A stretch of DNA of 64,000 nucleotides from RGEC01 sp964475595 (GTDB lineage Bacteria; Bacteroidota; Bacteroidia; NS11-12g; UBA955): positions 48,991 to 112,990 of the forward strand of contig CAYYXG010000008.1 of the NCBI GenBank assembly GCA_964475595.1, in the 5' to 3' direction. The translations under genes and the position numbers were made by a program. This document shows positions 17,869-27,443 of the stretch, piece after piece. The notes under the pieces were generated by a model that saw only the letters and a list, made by a program, of their open reading frames with translations, was not told where the DNA came from and made no database searches. The stretch's first letter is position 1. Each line of letters begins with the position of its first letter.

Positions 17869-19026
17869 GTGAACAGCTACGAAATAAAAAAATACGTCAA
17901 AATTATTTTGTTATTGCTGGCCATTTTCATAGGAGGCCTGACGTTATTTTTTAGTCAGCAGCTGGCTCAGAAGGTTGCTCAGGAGGAGAAAAAAAAGGTT
18001 AGTACATGGGCTAAGGCGGTTAAAAATAGTGGTGATCCGGAGGTGGATGAGGCCAATCTTACCTTTTATCTAGAATTAATCCAAGATAATACCACCATCC
18101 CGGCTATTGTGGTGGACGAAAATGGTAAAATCACCCAAATTAATGTTAACCTGGATAAGAAGATGCTTGCTAAGCCGGGTTATCTGGAAGAGAAGAGGCA
18201 AGAGTTTGCAGAGGAAAATGATCCTATACCCATTCCTATTGCAGAAGGTGTGGTCCATAAAGTTTACTATGGCGAAAGCACTGTCCTCAAACAGTTGCGA
18301 TATTATCCCTATGTGGTTTTGGGAGTGGTGGCCTTGTTTATCCTGGTATCTTATTTTGCTTTTTCGGTAAGCCGTAGGGCCGAGGAAAATCAGGTTTGGG
18401 TGGGTCTGGCCAAAGAAACAGCCCATCAGTTGGGCACCCCCATTTCATCGCTTATGGGTTGGGTAGATGTTATTGAAATGGGAGAAATGCCGGAAAATGC
18501 TGGCGATGAGATGCGAAAAGACATTAGGCGGTTGCAAATCATCACGGAACGATTCAGTAAAATTGGCTCTGAACCCATCCTTAAGAAAATTGACCTTAAT
18601 GATGCCCTTCAGCACGCAGTTAATTATATGAAAACACGCTCAGGTAAAGGCGTAACTTTTGAAGTTCATTTATCCGATACACCGGTGTTTGTTATGCTGA
18701 ACCAGAATCTGTTTGACTGGGTCATTGAAAACCTGACCAAAAATAGCATTGACGCCATGGAAGGCGCCGGAAAACTCACCTATACCATCAGCAAAAAGGC
18801 CGGAAAAATTACATTGGATCTATCAGATACCGGTAAGGGTATACAGCGAAATCGTCACAAATCCGTTTTTAAACCCGGTTATACCACCAAAAGAAGGGGC
18901 TGGGGACTAGGTTTATCTCTGGCAAAGCGAATAATTAACGATTACCACAGCGGACAAATCTTTATCAAAGAAAGCATTCCGGGTGTGAGCACCACCATGC
19001 GTATTGTTTTTAACGAATCAGCGTAA
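17869..19026 (+). CDS. Membrane sensor histidine kinase
   Basis: A 385-residue kinase with a GTG start 2 nt after the preceding stop. It has TM1 at about 11-29, a ~115-residue periplasmic sensor, TM2 at 147-166, a HisKA-type helix with phospho-acceptor His186 in AKETAHQLGTPISSL, and an HATPase_c domain with N-box NLTKNSIDAM, G1 DTGKGI and G2 GWGLGLSLAKRI. No response regulator gene is adjacent, so its partner is elsewhere. It shares an operon with recR and the GT2 fusion, which does not itself suggest the signal. Its last 17 bp overlap the 3' end of the convergent subtilase gene. Confidence 0.9.
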   Translation: MNSYEIKKYVKIILLLLAIFIGGLTLFFSQQLAQKVAQEEKKKVSTWAKAVKNSGDPEVDEANLTFYLELIQDNTTIPAIVVDENGKITQINVNLDKKMLAKPGYLEEKRQEFAEENDPIPIPIAEGVVHKVYYGESTVLKQLRYYPYVVLGVVALFILVSYFAFSVSRRAEENQVWVGLAKETAHQLGTPISSLMGWVDVIEMGEMPENAGDEMRKDIRRLQIITERFSKIGSEPILKKIDLNDALQHAVNYMKTRSGKGVTFEVHLSDTPVFVMLNQNLFDWVIENLTKNSIDAMEGAGKLTYTISKKAGKITLDLSDTGKGIQRNRHKSVFKPGYTTKRRGWGLGLSLAKRIINDYHSGQIFIKESIPGVSTTMRIVFNESA

Positions 19027-22000
19027 TGGTGCCTTTTTCCGTGATACGCTCATCGTACGCATTGATAATGCTGATTTCCACGATGTAGGTGCCTTGTGGT
19101 GCATTGTCTCCGGTCCAGCCTGCATTGGGGTCGTCAGATTTGAATACCATTTGCCCCCAACGGTTGAAAATTCTCAGTCTGTATGATTTGATACCCCGTA
19201 AACTTGGTTTCCACACCTCATTGATACCATTGTTGTCCGGCGTGAATGCATTGGGGATATGCAGATAATATCCAATTCCCACGCGCACAACCCGATTCAA
19301 GGTATCAAAGCAGTTAAAGGAATTGCCCACGATTTGCTGTGCTATCCATGTTCCAGTATCATTGGAAACCCAGGTACCCGGTTGCTGGCTATTGAAAAAA
19401 CCATGGGGAAGATTCCACTCCCAGCTTGTTGCACCAATGCTTTGGTCTGCAAATGATACAGGTTGTAATTCTCTCGGTGCAGCGGGGGTGAAATTGAATC
19501 CTGCTTTGGGTCTGGGGTTAACAATAAGCGCATAGGAAACCGTATCCTGGCAGCCCAGACTATTGAATGCGGTGAGTTTAACGGTGTAATTTCCGGTCGA
19601 AAATCTCAATGCGGTGTCCTTACCACTGTAACGCCGGTTGTTCAGCAGATAATTTGTTGATGATGTACTTGTGTTTTTAATAGAGAAAACCCCGGGATCA
19701 CAGGCCACATTATTAGGAATAAATAGACTTCCAAGGGGCTGGGCAACAACCTGTACCTGAATATTGCGCTGGGGCTGGGCCGCAGTACAACCATCCGAAA
19801 CGGTAATTCTATACCCGCGGGTATTCGCCGGAGAAACCGATAGTGCATCGCTGTTTCCTGCGCTACTGTTATCCGACAGATCTGTCCAGGTGTACTGATA
19901 ACTTCCGTTGCCGCCCGCTGCTTTCACACGCAATGATGCAGTTTCACCGGCACAAATGGCTGTGTCGGGTGATGTAGTGATGCTCAGGTTGTCTAAAACA
20001 GTAATTTTCAGTTGTGCAGTGTCATTTTTTACGGTGCATCCATCGCTAAGGATTACACGAATGGTTTCAGTGCCGGTAGGATTGAGGTTTAGCGTTGCGC
20101 TGCTGCCCAGCGAGGTGGCAGGATTGGTCACGTCTTCCCAGCGATACTGATACAGTCCGTTCCCTCCGGTGGCCCAGGTGTTTATTAATATTGGGTTCCC
20201 AAAACAAAGTGTAGTGTCTTTATTGGTGGCAATATTCAGTTCCTGCCGAACGGTTACAGTTACTAGCTGTGTGTCTGATTTAGGTGTGCAACCATCATTT
20301 AATATTGCACGATATATGGTTGTACTAACCGGTGAAACCAGATGGCTATAAACATTGCTTAAGCCCTGATTCCATTGTATGCTGTATCCCGAGCTGAGAC
20401 CACCTGCAGGAGTCGCGGTTAATGTCATGTTTTGGCCAATACACAAGGTGGTATCTCTTTTAAGGTTTAATGACAGTGGAGTCCGCACATCAACAGTTAC
20501 AAAGGCAGTATCATTTTTTACGGTGCATCCGTCACTGACAATGGCTCTGTAGGTAGTATTTGTAGCAGGAGTTACCAGTTTGGTCAATCCTGTTCCCAGT
20601 CCCTGATTCCAGCTCACAATTCTTGAGGAAGATAACCCGCCTGAAACAATGGCATTGAGGTTTACTGGATTGCCATTACAAATCATTGTATCATTGTTGA
20701 GTTTGATGTCAAGTGCAGGCCTTGAAGTGACTTTGAACGTAGCATACAAAGTATCCGGTGTGCAGCCGTCGAGTGCGCGGATGGTGTAGTCGGTGGTAGT
20801 AGTTGGATTAACCAGGTAATTCGCTGTAGTAATGTTACCGGGTGTCCACAGGTATTGGTAGCCGGTCGCCAAACCACCACTCAGCGCAGCAGTCAAATTA
20901 ACGCTACGGCCCAAGCATAGTGTGGTATCCTTGCCGGCTTTGAGGGTAAGAGGTGCTCTTACATCAACAATGACAGAATCTATGGCGTCATACACAGTGC
21001 ATTGGTCGTCCAGCGTTATGCGGTATGTGGTTTTGGTGGTCGGGCTAACAGTTATGCCTTTGCCGCCAGGAAACCCTTGCCACTGGAAGTTATAACGGGT
21101 GCTGTCACCTCCTGTGCCTAGGGCATTAAGCGAAACGGAATTACCCACACAGAGGGTAGTATCGTTAGGCAGTTTAAGTCTTAGCGGGGTTTTTACGGTT
21201 AGTATTCCCACGTTGGAAGGTTTCCGGGTGTTGCAATAATTACTGGCCAGTACCCTGAATCGCTCCCTGTTATTGGTGAAGGTAAGGTTTCTGCGTTTTA
21301 ATGTGTTTAGGGTATCACCCGGTAAATCATTCCAGGTCACCCCATTGTCTGTACTTAACTGCCATTGAAGCAAGGGTTTGATGCCTGAGTTAACGTTTAT
21401 GGTCCAGGTAACAGAATCCCCTTCGCATTTCCATTGGTCGGACGGGTGAGAGGTGAAAGTAGCCTGGGTATCTACCCCTATAATGGCTTCTTGGGTATAT
21501 ACCAGGTTCAGACAGGCATTTACATATCTGTTTCTATAGTAGGTTCCACGCTGATTCCAGCTAAAATTCGGAACGGTAAGTGTATCTTTATTTTTACCGG
21601 CCATATTTTGCCAGGTCTTTCCGCTATCCGTGCTGATCTGCCATTGTTTCGACATACTTGCTGTGCCTGTTGCACTGCTGATGAGGGTTAGGGTATTTCC
21701 TGCACAAACAATTTGAGAAATGGGTTGAGTAATAACGGTTGGTGCAACGGGAGTGGCAGTTGGGGTAAAGGATTTTCCGGTACAGCGGGGTCCATTTTCG
21801 CCATTGGGCCCTATGGCTTCCAGTGAAAACCAATAGGCCCTTCCATTAACCAGCCCGGTTACCGTAAAGAAGGTGTCTTTGGTTGTGCCAATAGGTTCCA
21901 TGTAGGAGTTGATGCTTTGGAGTACCCGGTAAGAGGCAGCTCCGGTGGTTCTGGGCCAGTATAGATGAACCTGGCTGCTGCAGGTCATTCCATTGGGTTG

Positions 22001-24193
22001 GTTGGCACGATAGAAAATGTGAAAGGTGGTATCGCTCACATCCGAAAGACTGCCGTTTTTGATGCGAATCAGGGCCTTTCGGGTATTGAGATTTGCCGGT
22101 GCATTATTCCAAGTGAAATATCGGTTGGATGCTGCCAAACCGGTGGTAATGGTATTCCATGTAACACCGCTGTCTGCACTGTATTCCAATGTATACGTTC
22201 CGGTTGCACCAAAGGCATCCCACGCAATGGTTTGAGGTGCTGTGGAGGTGGGTGGCACCATGGTTTCATGCCCGTTGGGATAGCTTACCCGCACATAGTT
22301 GCCAATCTGGCTATGGGTGATGGTATAAACCTCATTGGTGGTGCTGATGGATTTTCCCTTTACCCGAATTACCCATTTTCCGGATTTGGGGTTGTCAAAA
22401 TAAAATTGCTCAGCGTTGTTCAAGCTATCTCTTTTGCGAATGGGCAGGCAGGTGTGGCAGGCGGGATTTAGCGTCCATGGGCGATAGACGGTTCCGGCAC
22501 TGTCTTCTACCTCCAGATCCAGGTCATTAATCAGTGAAGGAGAGGCCCCGGCGGCTGCATACATGTCATCCCAAACCAGCATTACCTGGAAACGGGCTGT
22601 TCCGGGCTTCACGTATACTGTATCCGTTCGGCTGTTGCCATGGGTAACACTATCAACCTTATACGTCTTATCTTCTAAAACTTTTAAAGCACTCACTGCA
22701 TTGATTCGTCCAAAGCCGAAGGCGTAATCCGGTCCTGCATTCCCAATGTCATCAGCGGTATTGCATACAATGGCTTTTAGGGTGTGGTTCAGGGGTTTAA
22801 CATTGCCGCTGAGTTGCTTATAACGCTCATACAACAAGGCAATGGTTCCCGTAGCTCCCGGGCAGCTCATGGATGTGCCATTCCATCCGCCCTGGTAAGT
22901 ATTGGAGGGTAGTGTCGAATATACACTAACTCCCATGGCGCAAATGTCGGGTTTCATTCTTCCGTCTCGCATGGGACCGTAGCTGTGGAAGGTACTGTTT
23001 CCGTCATTAAATTGAAGCGCACCCACCGTAATAATATTTTTTGCAGCCTGAAAACCACTGTTTATGGTGCGGTATCCACCGGTGGCACAATTGGAGCTGC
23101 GAGAATTTCCTGAACTGAACTGGTGGCTGAGGTAAGGATACATGGTAACCAGAATATCCAGGTTTCGGCTTACCCCGTCATAAGTGCCTCTGGTTCCACA
23201 AGGGTCTGACCCATAGCCATAAGAGTTGTTGGTCATTACAATGCTGTCTCTGAAACAGGCAGTGTCCATTTCAGCAGCAATGTTGCCAAAGAAATCCCAG
23301 CCAAACACGTTTGCTTTGGGCGCCATGCCCTGTCCATAAGGATTAATGATGCCGCCACCGGTGATGGTTCCACAAACGTGGGTAGCATGGTTCCCGTTGC
23401 TGCCTGCAACAAATCTGTTTTTGTTGATGATGCGGTCGTTATAATCCACATGGCTGCCAATGCCTGCACCATCCCACTCGCCGATGGTAATGCCTTTGCC
23501 CCATAGATTTCGGCCTCCGGGCCTACCCAGATTCAAGGTCAAAGCACGGTGATTGACGCGGCCGGGGAAATTGTGGGCCTCCACGGCAGGTGGTATGGGT
23601 TCCATCCAATAGAAACCTTCCACGGATAGAAGACTTTGTATTTTTTCCAGTGGAAAACGAACCTGAAAAGTATTGAATTTGGGTAAGTAATTACTACAAA
23701 CAAATCCCTGTGCCTCAAACGCATCTTTTACTGCGGTGTACCGGTAGTTGCCATTCAAAAAAATGGTTGCCTCTACCCAACCCGGAAATGCATTTACCCT
23801 GGCCCATTCCGGTCCCCCATTTTGCCATGTAGAAAGCTCAGTTTTCCATGAATTCTGCAGTGGTTGAATGGAAAAAACGCCCAGTGCTGTTAGGTCTTTG
23901 CCCGAAAGCCGAGAAGGAATTTCTGCATACCATGTAAAATCGGGTACATACTCCAAAAGTGCAATGCCGGTTTTTGCGATCGCCTCTTTCTGCAATGCAT
24001 CCGGCATGGATGAAAAAGTAATAAATGCTGTAAAATAATCAGATTGTATTTCAGGTGCCTGAATGATTGCCCGTTTGGTTGAGGGAATATCACCCGTTTT
24101 CATGCGAATTATCGGAGATTGCTGCGCATGAGACAACGAGTACATACCGAAGAGCGTCAGTGATAACAAGGTTTTTAACGCATGAAATTTCAT
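19010..24193 (-). CDS. Giant secreted subtilisin-like (S8) protease with Ig-like repeats and T9SS type B sorting domain
   Basis: A 1727-residue surface or secreted protease. The start at 24193 gives a signal peptide (MKFHALKTLLSLTLFGMYSL...); the frame extends 28 codons upstream without one. Catalytic residues: Asp241 in GEWDGAG, His269 in NGNHATHVCGT, oxyanion Asn363 in SSGNSRSSN and Ser441 in NGTSMSCPGATG. A proprotein-convertase-like beta domain and a fibronectin-III-like segment follow. Next come two Ig-like units and six ~75-residue repeats, each starting DTTLC/DTMIC/DTAIC and ending TYR...DGCT (about 1040-1500). A PKD-like part precedes the final HIPNAFTPDNNGINEVWKP...WTGDNAPQGTYIVEI domain, the gliding-motility/T9SS type B signal. 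Probably an adhesin-like exoprotease. Confidence 0.88.
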   Translation of the reverse strand: MKFHALKTLLSLTLFGMYSLSHAQQSPIIRMKTGDIPSTKRAIIQAPEIQSDYFTAFITFSSMPDALQKEAIAKTGIALLEYVPDFTWYAEIPSRLSGKDLTALGVFSIQPLQNSWKTELSTWQNGGPEWARVNAFPGWVEATIFLNGNYRYTAVKDAFEAQGFVCSNYLPKFNTFQVRFPLEKIQSLLSVEGFYWMEPIPPAVEAHNFPGRVNHRALTLNLGRPGGRNLWGKGITIGEWDGAGIGSHVDYNDRIINKNRFVAGSNGNHATHVCGTITGGGIINPYGQGMAPKANVFGWDFFGNIAAEMDTACFRDSIVMTNNSYGYGSDPCGTRGTYDGVSRNLDILVTMYPYLSHQFSSGNSRSSNCATGGYRTINSGFQAAKNIITVGALQFNDGNSTFHSYGPMRDGRMKPDICAMGVSVYSTLPSNTYQGGWNGTSMSCPGATGTIALLYERYKQLSGNVKPLNHTLKAIVCNTADDIGNAGPDYAFGFGRINAVSALKVLEDKTYKVDSVTHGNSRTDTVYVKPGTARFQVMLVWDDMYAAAGASPSLINDLDLEVEDSAGTVYRPWTLNPACHTCLPIRKRDSLNNAEQFYFDNPKSGKWVIRVKGKSISTTNEVYTITHSQIGNYVRVSYPNGHETMVPPTSTAPQTIAWDAFGATGTYTLEYSADSGVTWNTITTGLAASNRYFTWNNAPANLNTRKALIRIKNGSLSDVSDTTFHIFYRANQPNGMTCSSQVHLYWPRTTGAASYRVLQSINSYMEPIGTTKDTFFTVTGLVNGRAYWFSLEAIGPNGENGPRCTGKSFTPTATPVAPTVITQPISQIVCAGNTLTLISSATGTASMSKQWQISTDSGKTWQNMAGKNKDTLTVPNFSWNQRGTYYRNRYVNACLNLVYTQEAIIGVDTQATFTSHPSDQWKCEGDSVTWTINVNSGIKPLLQWQLSTDNGVTWNDLPGDTLNTLKRRNLTFTNNRERFRVLASNYCNTRKPSNVGILTVKTPLRLKLPNDTTLCVGNSVSLNALGTGGDSTRYNFQWQGFPGGKGITVSPTTKTTYRITLDDQCTVYDAIDSVIVDVRAPLTLKAGKDTTLCLGRSVNLTAALSGGLATGYQYLWTPGNITTANYLVNPTTTTDYTIRALDGCTPDTLYATFKVTSRPALDIKLNNDTMICNGNPVNLNAIVSGGLSSSRIVSWNQGLGTGLTKLVTPATNTTYRAIVSDGCTVKNDTAFVTVDVRTPLSLNLKRDTTLCIGQNMTLTATPAGGLSSGYSIQWNQGLSNVYSHLVSPVSTTIYRAILNDGCTPKSDTQLVTVTVRQELNIATNKDTTLCFGNPILINTWATGGNGLYQYRWEDVTNPATSLGSSATLNLNPTGTETIRVILSDGCTVKNDTAQLKITVLDNLSITTSPDTAICAGETASLRVKAAGGNGSYQYTWTDLSDNSSAGNSDALSVSPANTRGYRITVSDGCTAAQPQRNIQVQVVAQPLGSLFIPNNVACDPGVFSIKNTSTSSTNYLLNNRRYSGKDTALRFSTGNYTVKLTAFNSLGCQDTVSYALIVNPRPKAGFNFTPAAPRELQPVSFADQSIGATSWEWNLPHGFFNSQQPGTWVSNDTGTWIAQQIVGNSFNCFDTLNRVVRVGIGYYLHIPNAFTPDNNGINEVWKPSLRGIKSYRLRIFNRWGQMVFKSDDPNAGWTGDNAPQGTYIVEISIINAYDERITEKGTITLIR

Positions 24194-24379
24194 AATTCGT
24201 GTATTAGCAGAAACAATGTCAAAAATACTGAATTTGATTGAGGTTAACCTATAAACAGACGTTTCTTTTTTCATCAACTATTTGATTGTGAACTGAGTTT
24301 GTCAACAAAGACGCTGTATTTATGAAATATGTTGCCTGTATATGCTTAAGATTATGTGCCAAAAAACTGCACACACAAT

Positions 24380-24387
24380 TATATTCG
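24380..24387 (+). promoter_or_regulatory. -7 promoter box of the DUF4293/M14 operon (leaderless arrangement)
   Basis: TATATTCG, one mismatch to TAnnTTTG, ends 4 nt before the ATG at 24392, the same spacing as at recR and the lipocalin gene. Confidence 0.45.
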
Positions 24388-24391
24388 CATC

Positions 24392-24871
24392 ATGATACAA
24401 CGCATTCAATCATTGTATTTGCTGCTGGTATTTATCATTGCTGCAGTCATGCTCTTTATAAATCCGATTTTTGCGGGATTCCGATACATCAAATCTGAAA
24501 AAATCAGTGCTGAAATGCATTTTGTAACCAAAAATTATTTTACCGAATCCGATGCAGGTGCCATGACGTATGATAAATTGAATGTTATACTCATTGCCTT
24601 AATTGGATTGGGGGCCCTGTATGCGGTATTTCTTTACAAAAAGACCGAACTTCAGAAAAAAATCAGTTTGTATGTTTCCCTGTCATCCTTAGTTCTTTTG
24701 GGGTCTTTGATTTTTGATTATATGGAGATGAGCAAAGACGCTCCCGATGTATTGTCTTATCCAAGTATTCAAGGGGTTTGGCCGTTAGCCTGCGCTGTGC
24801 TTTCTGCCCTGGCATGGGCTGCCATTCGCAGAGATGAAAAGTTGATTAGAAGCATGGATCGAATACGCTGA
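24392..24871 (+). CDS. DUF4293 family four-helix membrane protein
   Basis: A 159-residue protein of the Bacteroidota-specific DUF4293 family. It begins MIQRIQSLYLLLVFIIAAVM, the signature opening of the family, and has four membrane helices (about 7-27, 68-88, 96-115, 125-145) with a short extracytoplasmic loop after the first. Function unknown. The ATG at 24392 is chosen because it begins the family motif and lies 4 nt after a -7 box; the frame is open 12 codons further upstream. The M14 peptidase gene starts 1 nt after its stop. Confidence 0.85.
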   Translation: MIQRIQSLYLLLVFIIAAVMLFINPIFAGFRYIKSEKISAEMHFVTKNYFTESDAGAMTYDKLNVILIALIGLGALYAVFLYKKTELQKKISLYVSLSSLVLLGSLIFDYMEMSKDAPDVLSYPSIQGVWPLACAVLSALAWAAIRRDEKLIRSMDRIR

Positions 24872-24872
24872 T

Positions 24873-26624
24873 ATGAATCGTATTTTCTTTGGGTTTCTTA
24901 TGTTGTCGGGTTTTTGGGGTGACCTTGACGGTCAAAAATCTGCGCCACAGGTGGTGAGAAACGAGTTTCTAACCCCTTATGAAATGGCAGGCAAAAAGCG
25001 CACTGCCACCTACAACCAGTGTCTGGAATGGTATCGAAGCATGCAAAAAACATTTCCCGCCCTCTGCAAGGTAGATTCCATTGGGCTGTCAGACGGCGGC
25101 AGTCCGATTTTTGTATTCAGAATCAACAACAACAGTAATTCCCGGAAGATAAAAGTACTCATCAATAACAACATTCACCCCGGCGAACCTGAAGGTACAG
25201 ATGCAAGCATGCAGCTCGCCCGAGAATTATTGATTGAGAAAGAAGGGGAGGCCATACGGGATAAAATTGACCTTCACATCATTTGCCAATATAATGTTGA
25301 TGGCTCTCAAACGCAGTCCTGCTGCACAAGAGCGAATCAGAATGGTCCTGTAAATCAGGGTTTTAGGGGCAATGCCCGAAATCTCGATTTGAACCGGGAT
25401 TTTATCAAAAATGATAGTCGAAATGCACGTGCATTTGCACAATATTTTTCCGGTAATAAATTTGATTTCTTCATTGATAACCACACCAGTAATGGCGCTG
25501 ATTATCAGTATACCCTTACCTATTTCCATACCCGTCCAGAAAAGCTACTGCCTATTTTACAACCCCTCTTACATAGTGTAGAATCCTATTTAAAGCCGGA
25601 ACTTGAAAAGGCAGGATGGCCCACAGCACCCTACGTGGAAACCATGAAAACGGTTCCTGACAGTGGCATACATGCTTTTTGGGAGACCGGCCGTTATGCA
25701 ACCGGATATGCAGCGCTGCAACAGTGCATCGGATACACGGTAGAAACCCACATGCTGAAACCCTTTCCAAAAAGGGTGGAAGCAACCCTGGCTTTTATGC
25801 GGATTCTCTTGGATGGGGTGGTTAAAGAACATGGCACAGCCCTGATGGTTCGCGAATATTTAAAACGTGCCCAGTCACGAAAATTGCAGGGCCGTCAGGT
25901 AGAATATCTCGATTATGAACTGGATATCAGCCGATGGGATACCATTTTATTTAAAGGATATGGCTTTGGTTATCGTCCCAGTGCGGTAACCGGACAACCG
26001 CGCCTGTTTTATGATACAACAAAACCTTGGTCAAGGCATATTCGTTATTATCGGTATTTCAGGCCCAAAGACAGTGTCATAATGCCAAGGTTCTACGTTT
26101 TGCCCTGGGCATGGGGCGAAGTGTATGAGCGATTGAAATTAAATCGCATAGAGATGAAGCAGGTAGCGCAGGATACCACAATGGCGATGCGGGTAAGTTT
26201 CATTACCGGATTTGAAACGTCAAAATCTCCCTATGAAGGCCACTATTTGCATCATCATGTGACCACCAGGGATACCCTACTGCCAGTTAAAATCAGAAGG
26301 GGAGATTGGTTTATACCCGTAACCCAAGCAAATTATCAATTTTTGGCTGCCACGCTCGAGCCACGTGCTCCTGACAGCTATTTTTCCTGGAATTTCTTTG
26401 ATGCTGTTTTGCAGCAAAAAGAGTGGTATAGTGACTATGTGTGGGATGACAAGGCCCAGGAAATACTGGAATCCAATCCGGAATTAAAGAAGTTGTTTCT
26501 GGCTAAAAAAGCGATGGATAAAAACTTTGCAGCCGACACCTGGGCACAGTGGACTTTCATATACCGAAACTCTGCCTATTACGAGCCCACACACAATCGC
26601 TATCCCGTTTATCGGATCGATTGA
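24873..26624 (+). CDS. Secreted M14 family zinc carboxypeptidase
   Basis: A 583-residue exported metallopeptidase. After a signal peptide (about residues 1-20) comes an M14 carboxypeptidase fold with the zinc site HPGEPEGTD (His102, Glu105) and the third ligand in the DNHTSNGADY region. RNLDLNRDF (substrate carboxylate-binding Arg) and VETHMLK, which holds the catalytic Glu, are also seen. The C-terminal ~200 residues are an extra domain without a match I can name. It lacks a T9SS sorting domain, so it probably stays periplasmic. It follows DUF4293 by 1 nt and ends against convergent queD. Confidence 0.85.
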   Translation: MNRIFFGFLMLSGFWGDLDGQKSAPQVVRNEFLTPYEMAGKKRTATYNQCLEWYRSMQKTFPALCKVDSIGLSDGGSPIFVFRINNNSNSRKIKVLINNNIHPGEPEGTDASMQLARELLIEKEGEAIRDKIDLHIICQYNVDGSQTQSCCTRANQNGPVNQGFRGNARNLDLNRDFIKNDSRNARAFAQYFSGNKFDFFIDNHTSNGADYQYTLTYFHTRPEKLLPILQPLLHSVESYLKPELEKAGWPTAPYVETMKTVPDSGIHAFWETGRYATGYAALQQCIGYTVETHMLKPFPKRVEATLAFMRILLDGVVKEHGTALMVREYLKRAQSRKLQGRQVEYLDYELDISRWDTILFKGYGFGYRPSAVTGQPRLFYDTTKPWSRHIRYYRYFRPKDSVIMPRFYVLPWAWGEVYERLKLNRIEMKQVAQDTTMAMRVSFITGFETSKSPYEGHYLHHHVTTRDTLLPVKIRRGDWFIPVTQANYQFLAATLEPRAPDSYFSWNFFDAVLQQKEWYSDYVWDDKAQEILESNPELKKLFLAKKAMDKNFAADTWAQWTFIYRNSAYYEPTHNRYPVYRID

Positions 26625-26625
26625 T

Positions 26626-27042
26626 TTATTCGCCGTAGTACTCCACAAAATTATTCTGGGTTTCCCAAAGGGTAATCTTACTCAATACTGCACCCTGAGG
26701 AAGCGCTTCAGAAAGGCGTTTCCAAATTTCTACTGCCATATTTTCAATGCTGGGAATGCAATGGGAAAGCCAGGGTACATCCATGTTTAGGTTTTTGTGA
26801 TCAAGTTCTTCAGTAATTTCCCTGCGAATGATGTCTTTAAGTTCTTTAAGGTTGATAATACAGCCCGTATCAGCTGAAGGAGAGCCCTTCACGGTCACAT
26901 ACAGATCAAAATTATGTCCATGAAAATGTGGATTGGCACAGATGCCAAATTCTTCATAGTTTTTTTCATCACTCCATGTGGGATTCCACAAACGGTGTGC
27001 TGCGTTGAAATGTTCTTTGCGTGTGAGGTGTAATACGGGCAT
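26626..27042 (-). CDS. queD: 6-pyruvoyltetrahydropterin/6-carboxytetrahydropterin synthase family
   Basis: A 138-residue T-fold enzyme. Zinc ligands are His in EHFNAAHRLW and the HGH pair in ANPHFHGHNFDLYV; the catalytic Cys is in GICANPH and the Glu in ITLWETQNNFVEY. It acts on dihydroneopterin triphosphate. Most bacterial members are QueD, making the 7-deazaguanine precursor for queuosine, but the CANPHxHGHNF spacing also fits tetrahydrobiopterin-type PTPS, so the exact product is uncertain. A perfect -7 box (TAATTTTG on this strand) lies 7 nt before the ATG. No other que genes are in view. Confidence 0.83.
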   Translation of the reverse strand: MPVLHLTRKEHFNAAHRLWNPTWSDEKNYEEFGICANPHFHGHNFDLYVTVKGSPSADTGCIINLKELKDIIRREITEELDHKNLNMDVPWLSHCIPSIENMAVEIWKRLSEALPQGAVLSKITLWETQNNFVEYYGE

Positions 27043-27071
27043 TTCGGTACAAAATTACAAAAATCCCTGCC

Positions 27072-27443
27072 TTAGTGCGTAATCCGTTTCATTGTTACAG
27101 TGTCAAAAGCTTTGTAACCAACCGCGGCTTCTGAAAAACCGTCTATCAGCCAGTTTACGGGTAAGATAAAGTTAAGGGCGGCTATTTCATTAAACTTGCG
27201 ATTTAGTGGCAGTGTGTGGTTTTCAAACCCAATTTTCTTCAATACAATAGGAGGTTGTTCTGTATAGCTTCTTTTTATCTTCACTATGCAAGGCGTTTTA
27301 TCCAATAATGTGTTTTGGTGCCAAACCTCCACGCCTGGCTGGGTGGTTACAATGCGCATTCGCTGTTTGGTGCCGGTGAGCACAAAGGCACATTGGCTAA
27401 ACAAAAGGGCAGATATCAGAATAAATAGAAGTTTATATCTCAT
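27072..27443 (-). CDS. Small lipoprotein of unknown function
   Basis: A 123-residue protein with a lipoprotein signal: MRYKLLFILISALLFSQC, Cys18 being the likely lipidated residue. The mature part has a PEGA-like feel (VTTQPGVEVWHQNTLLDKTPCIVKIKR), a beta-sandwich motif often found in envelope proteins, but it is too short to assign firmly. The C-terminal LNFILPVNWLIDGFSEAAVG has a membrane-proximal pattern. It is the last gene of the efp-speB-desulfurase operon; the ATG overlaps the desulfurase TGA by one base. Confidence 0.6.
   Translation of the reverse strand: MRYKLLFILISALLFSQCAFVLTGTKQRMRIVTTQPGVEVWHQNTLLDKTPCIVKIKRSYTEQPPIVLKKIGFENHTLPLNRKFNEIAALNFILPVNWLIDGFSEAAVGYKAFDTVTMKRITH

Noticed and set aside
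19700..21200. Regular ~225-bp periodicity that could suggest a repeat array or CRISPR
   Set aside because: It encodes six diverged Ig-like protein repeats in one open frame; no identical direct repeats with unique spacers.
21965..22471. 168-codon plus-strand frame inside the subtilase gene
   Set aside because: Antisense to the repeat-rich subtilase; composition explained by that gene.
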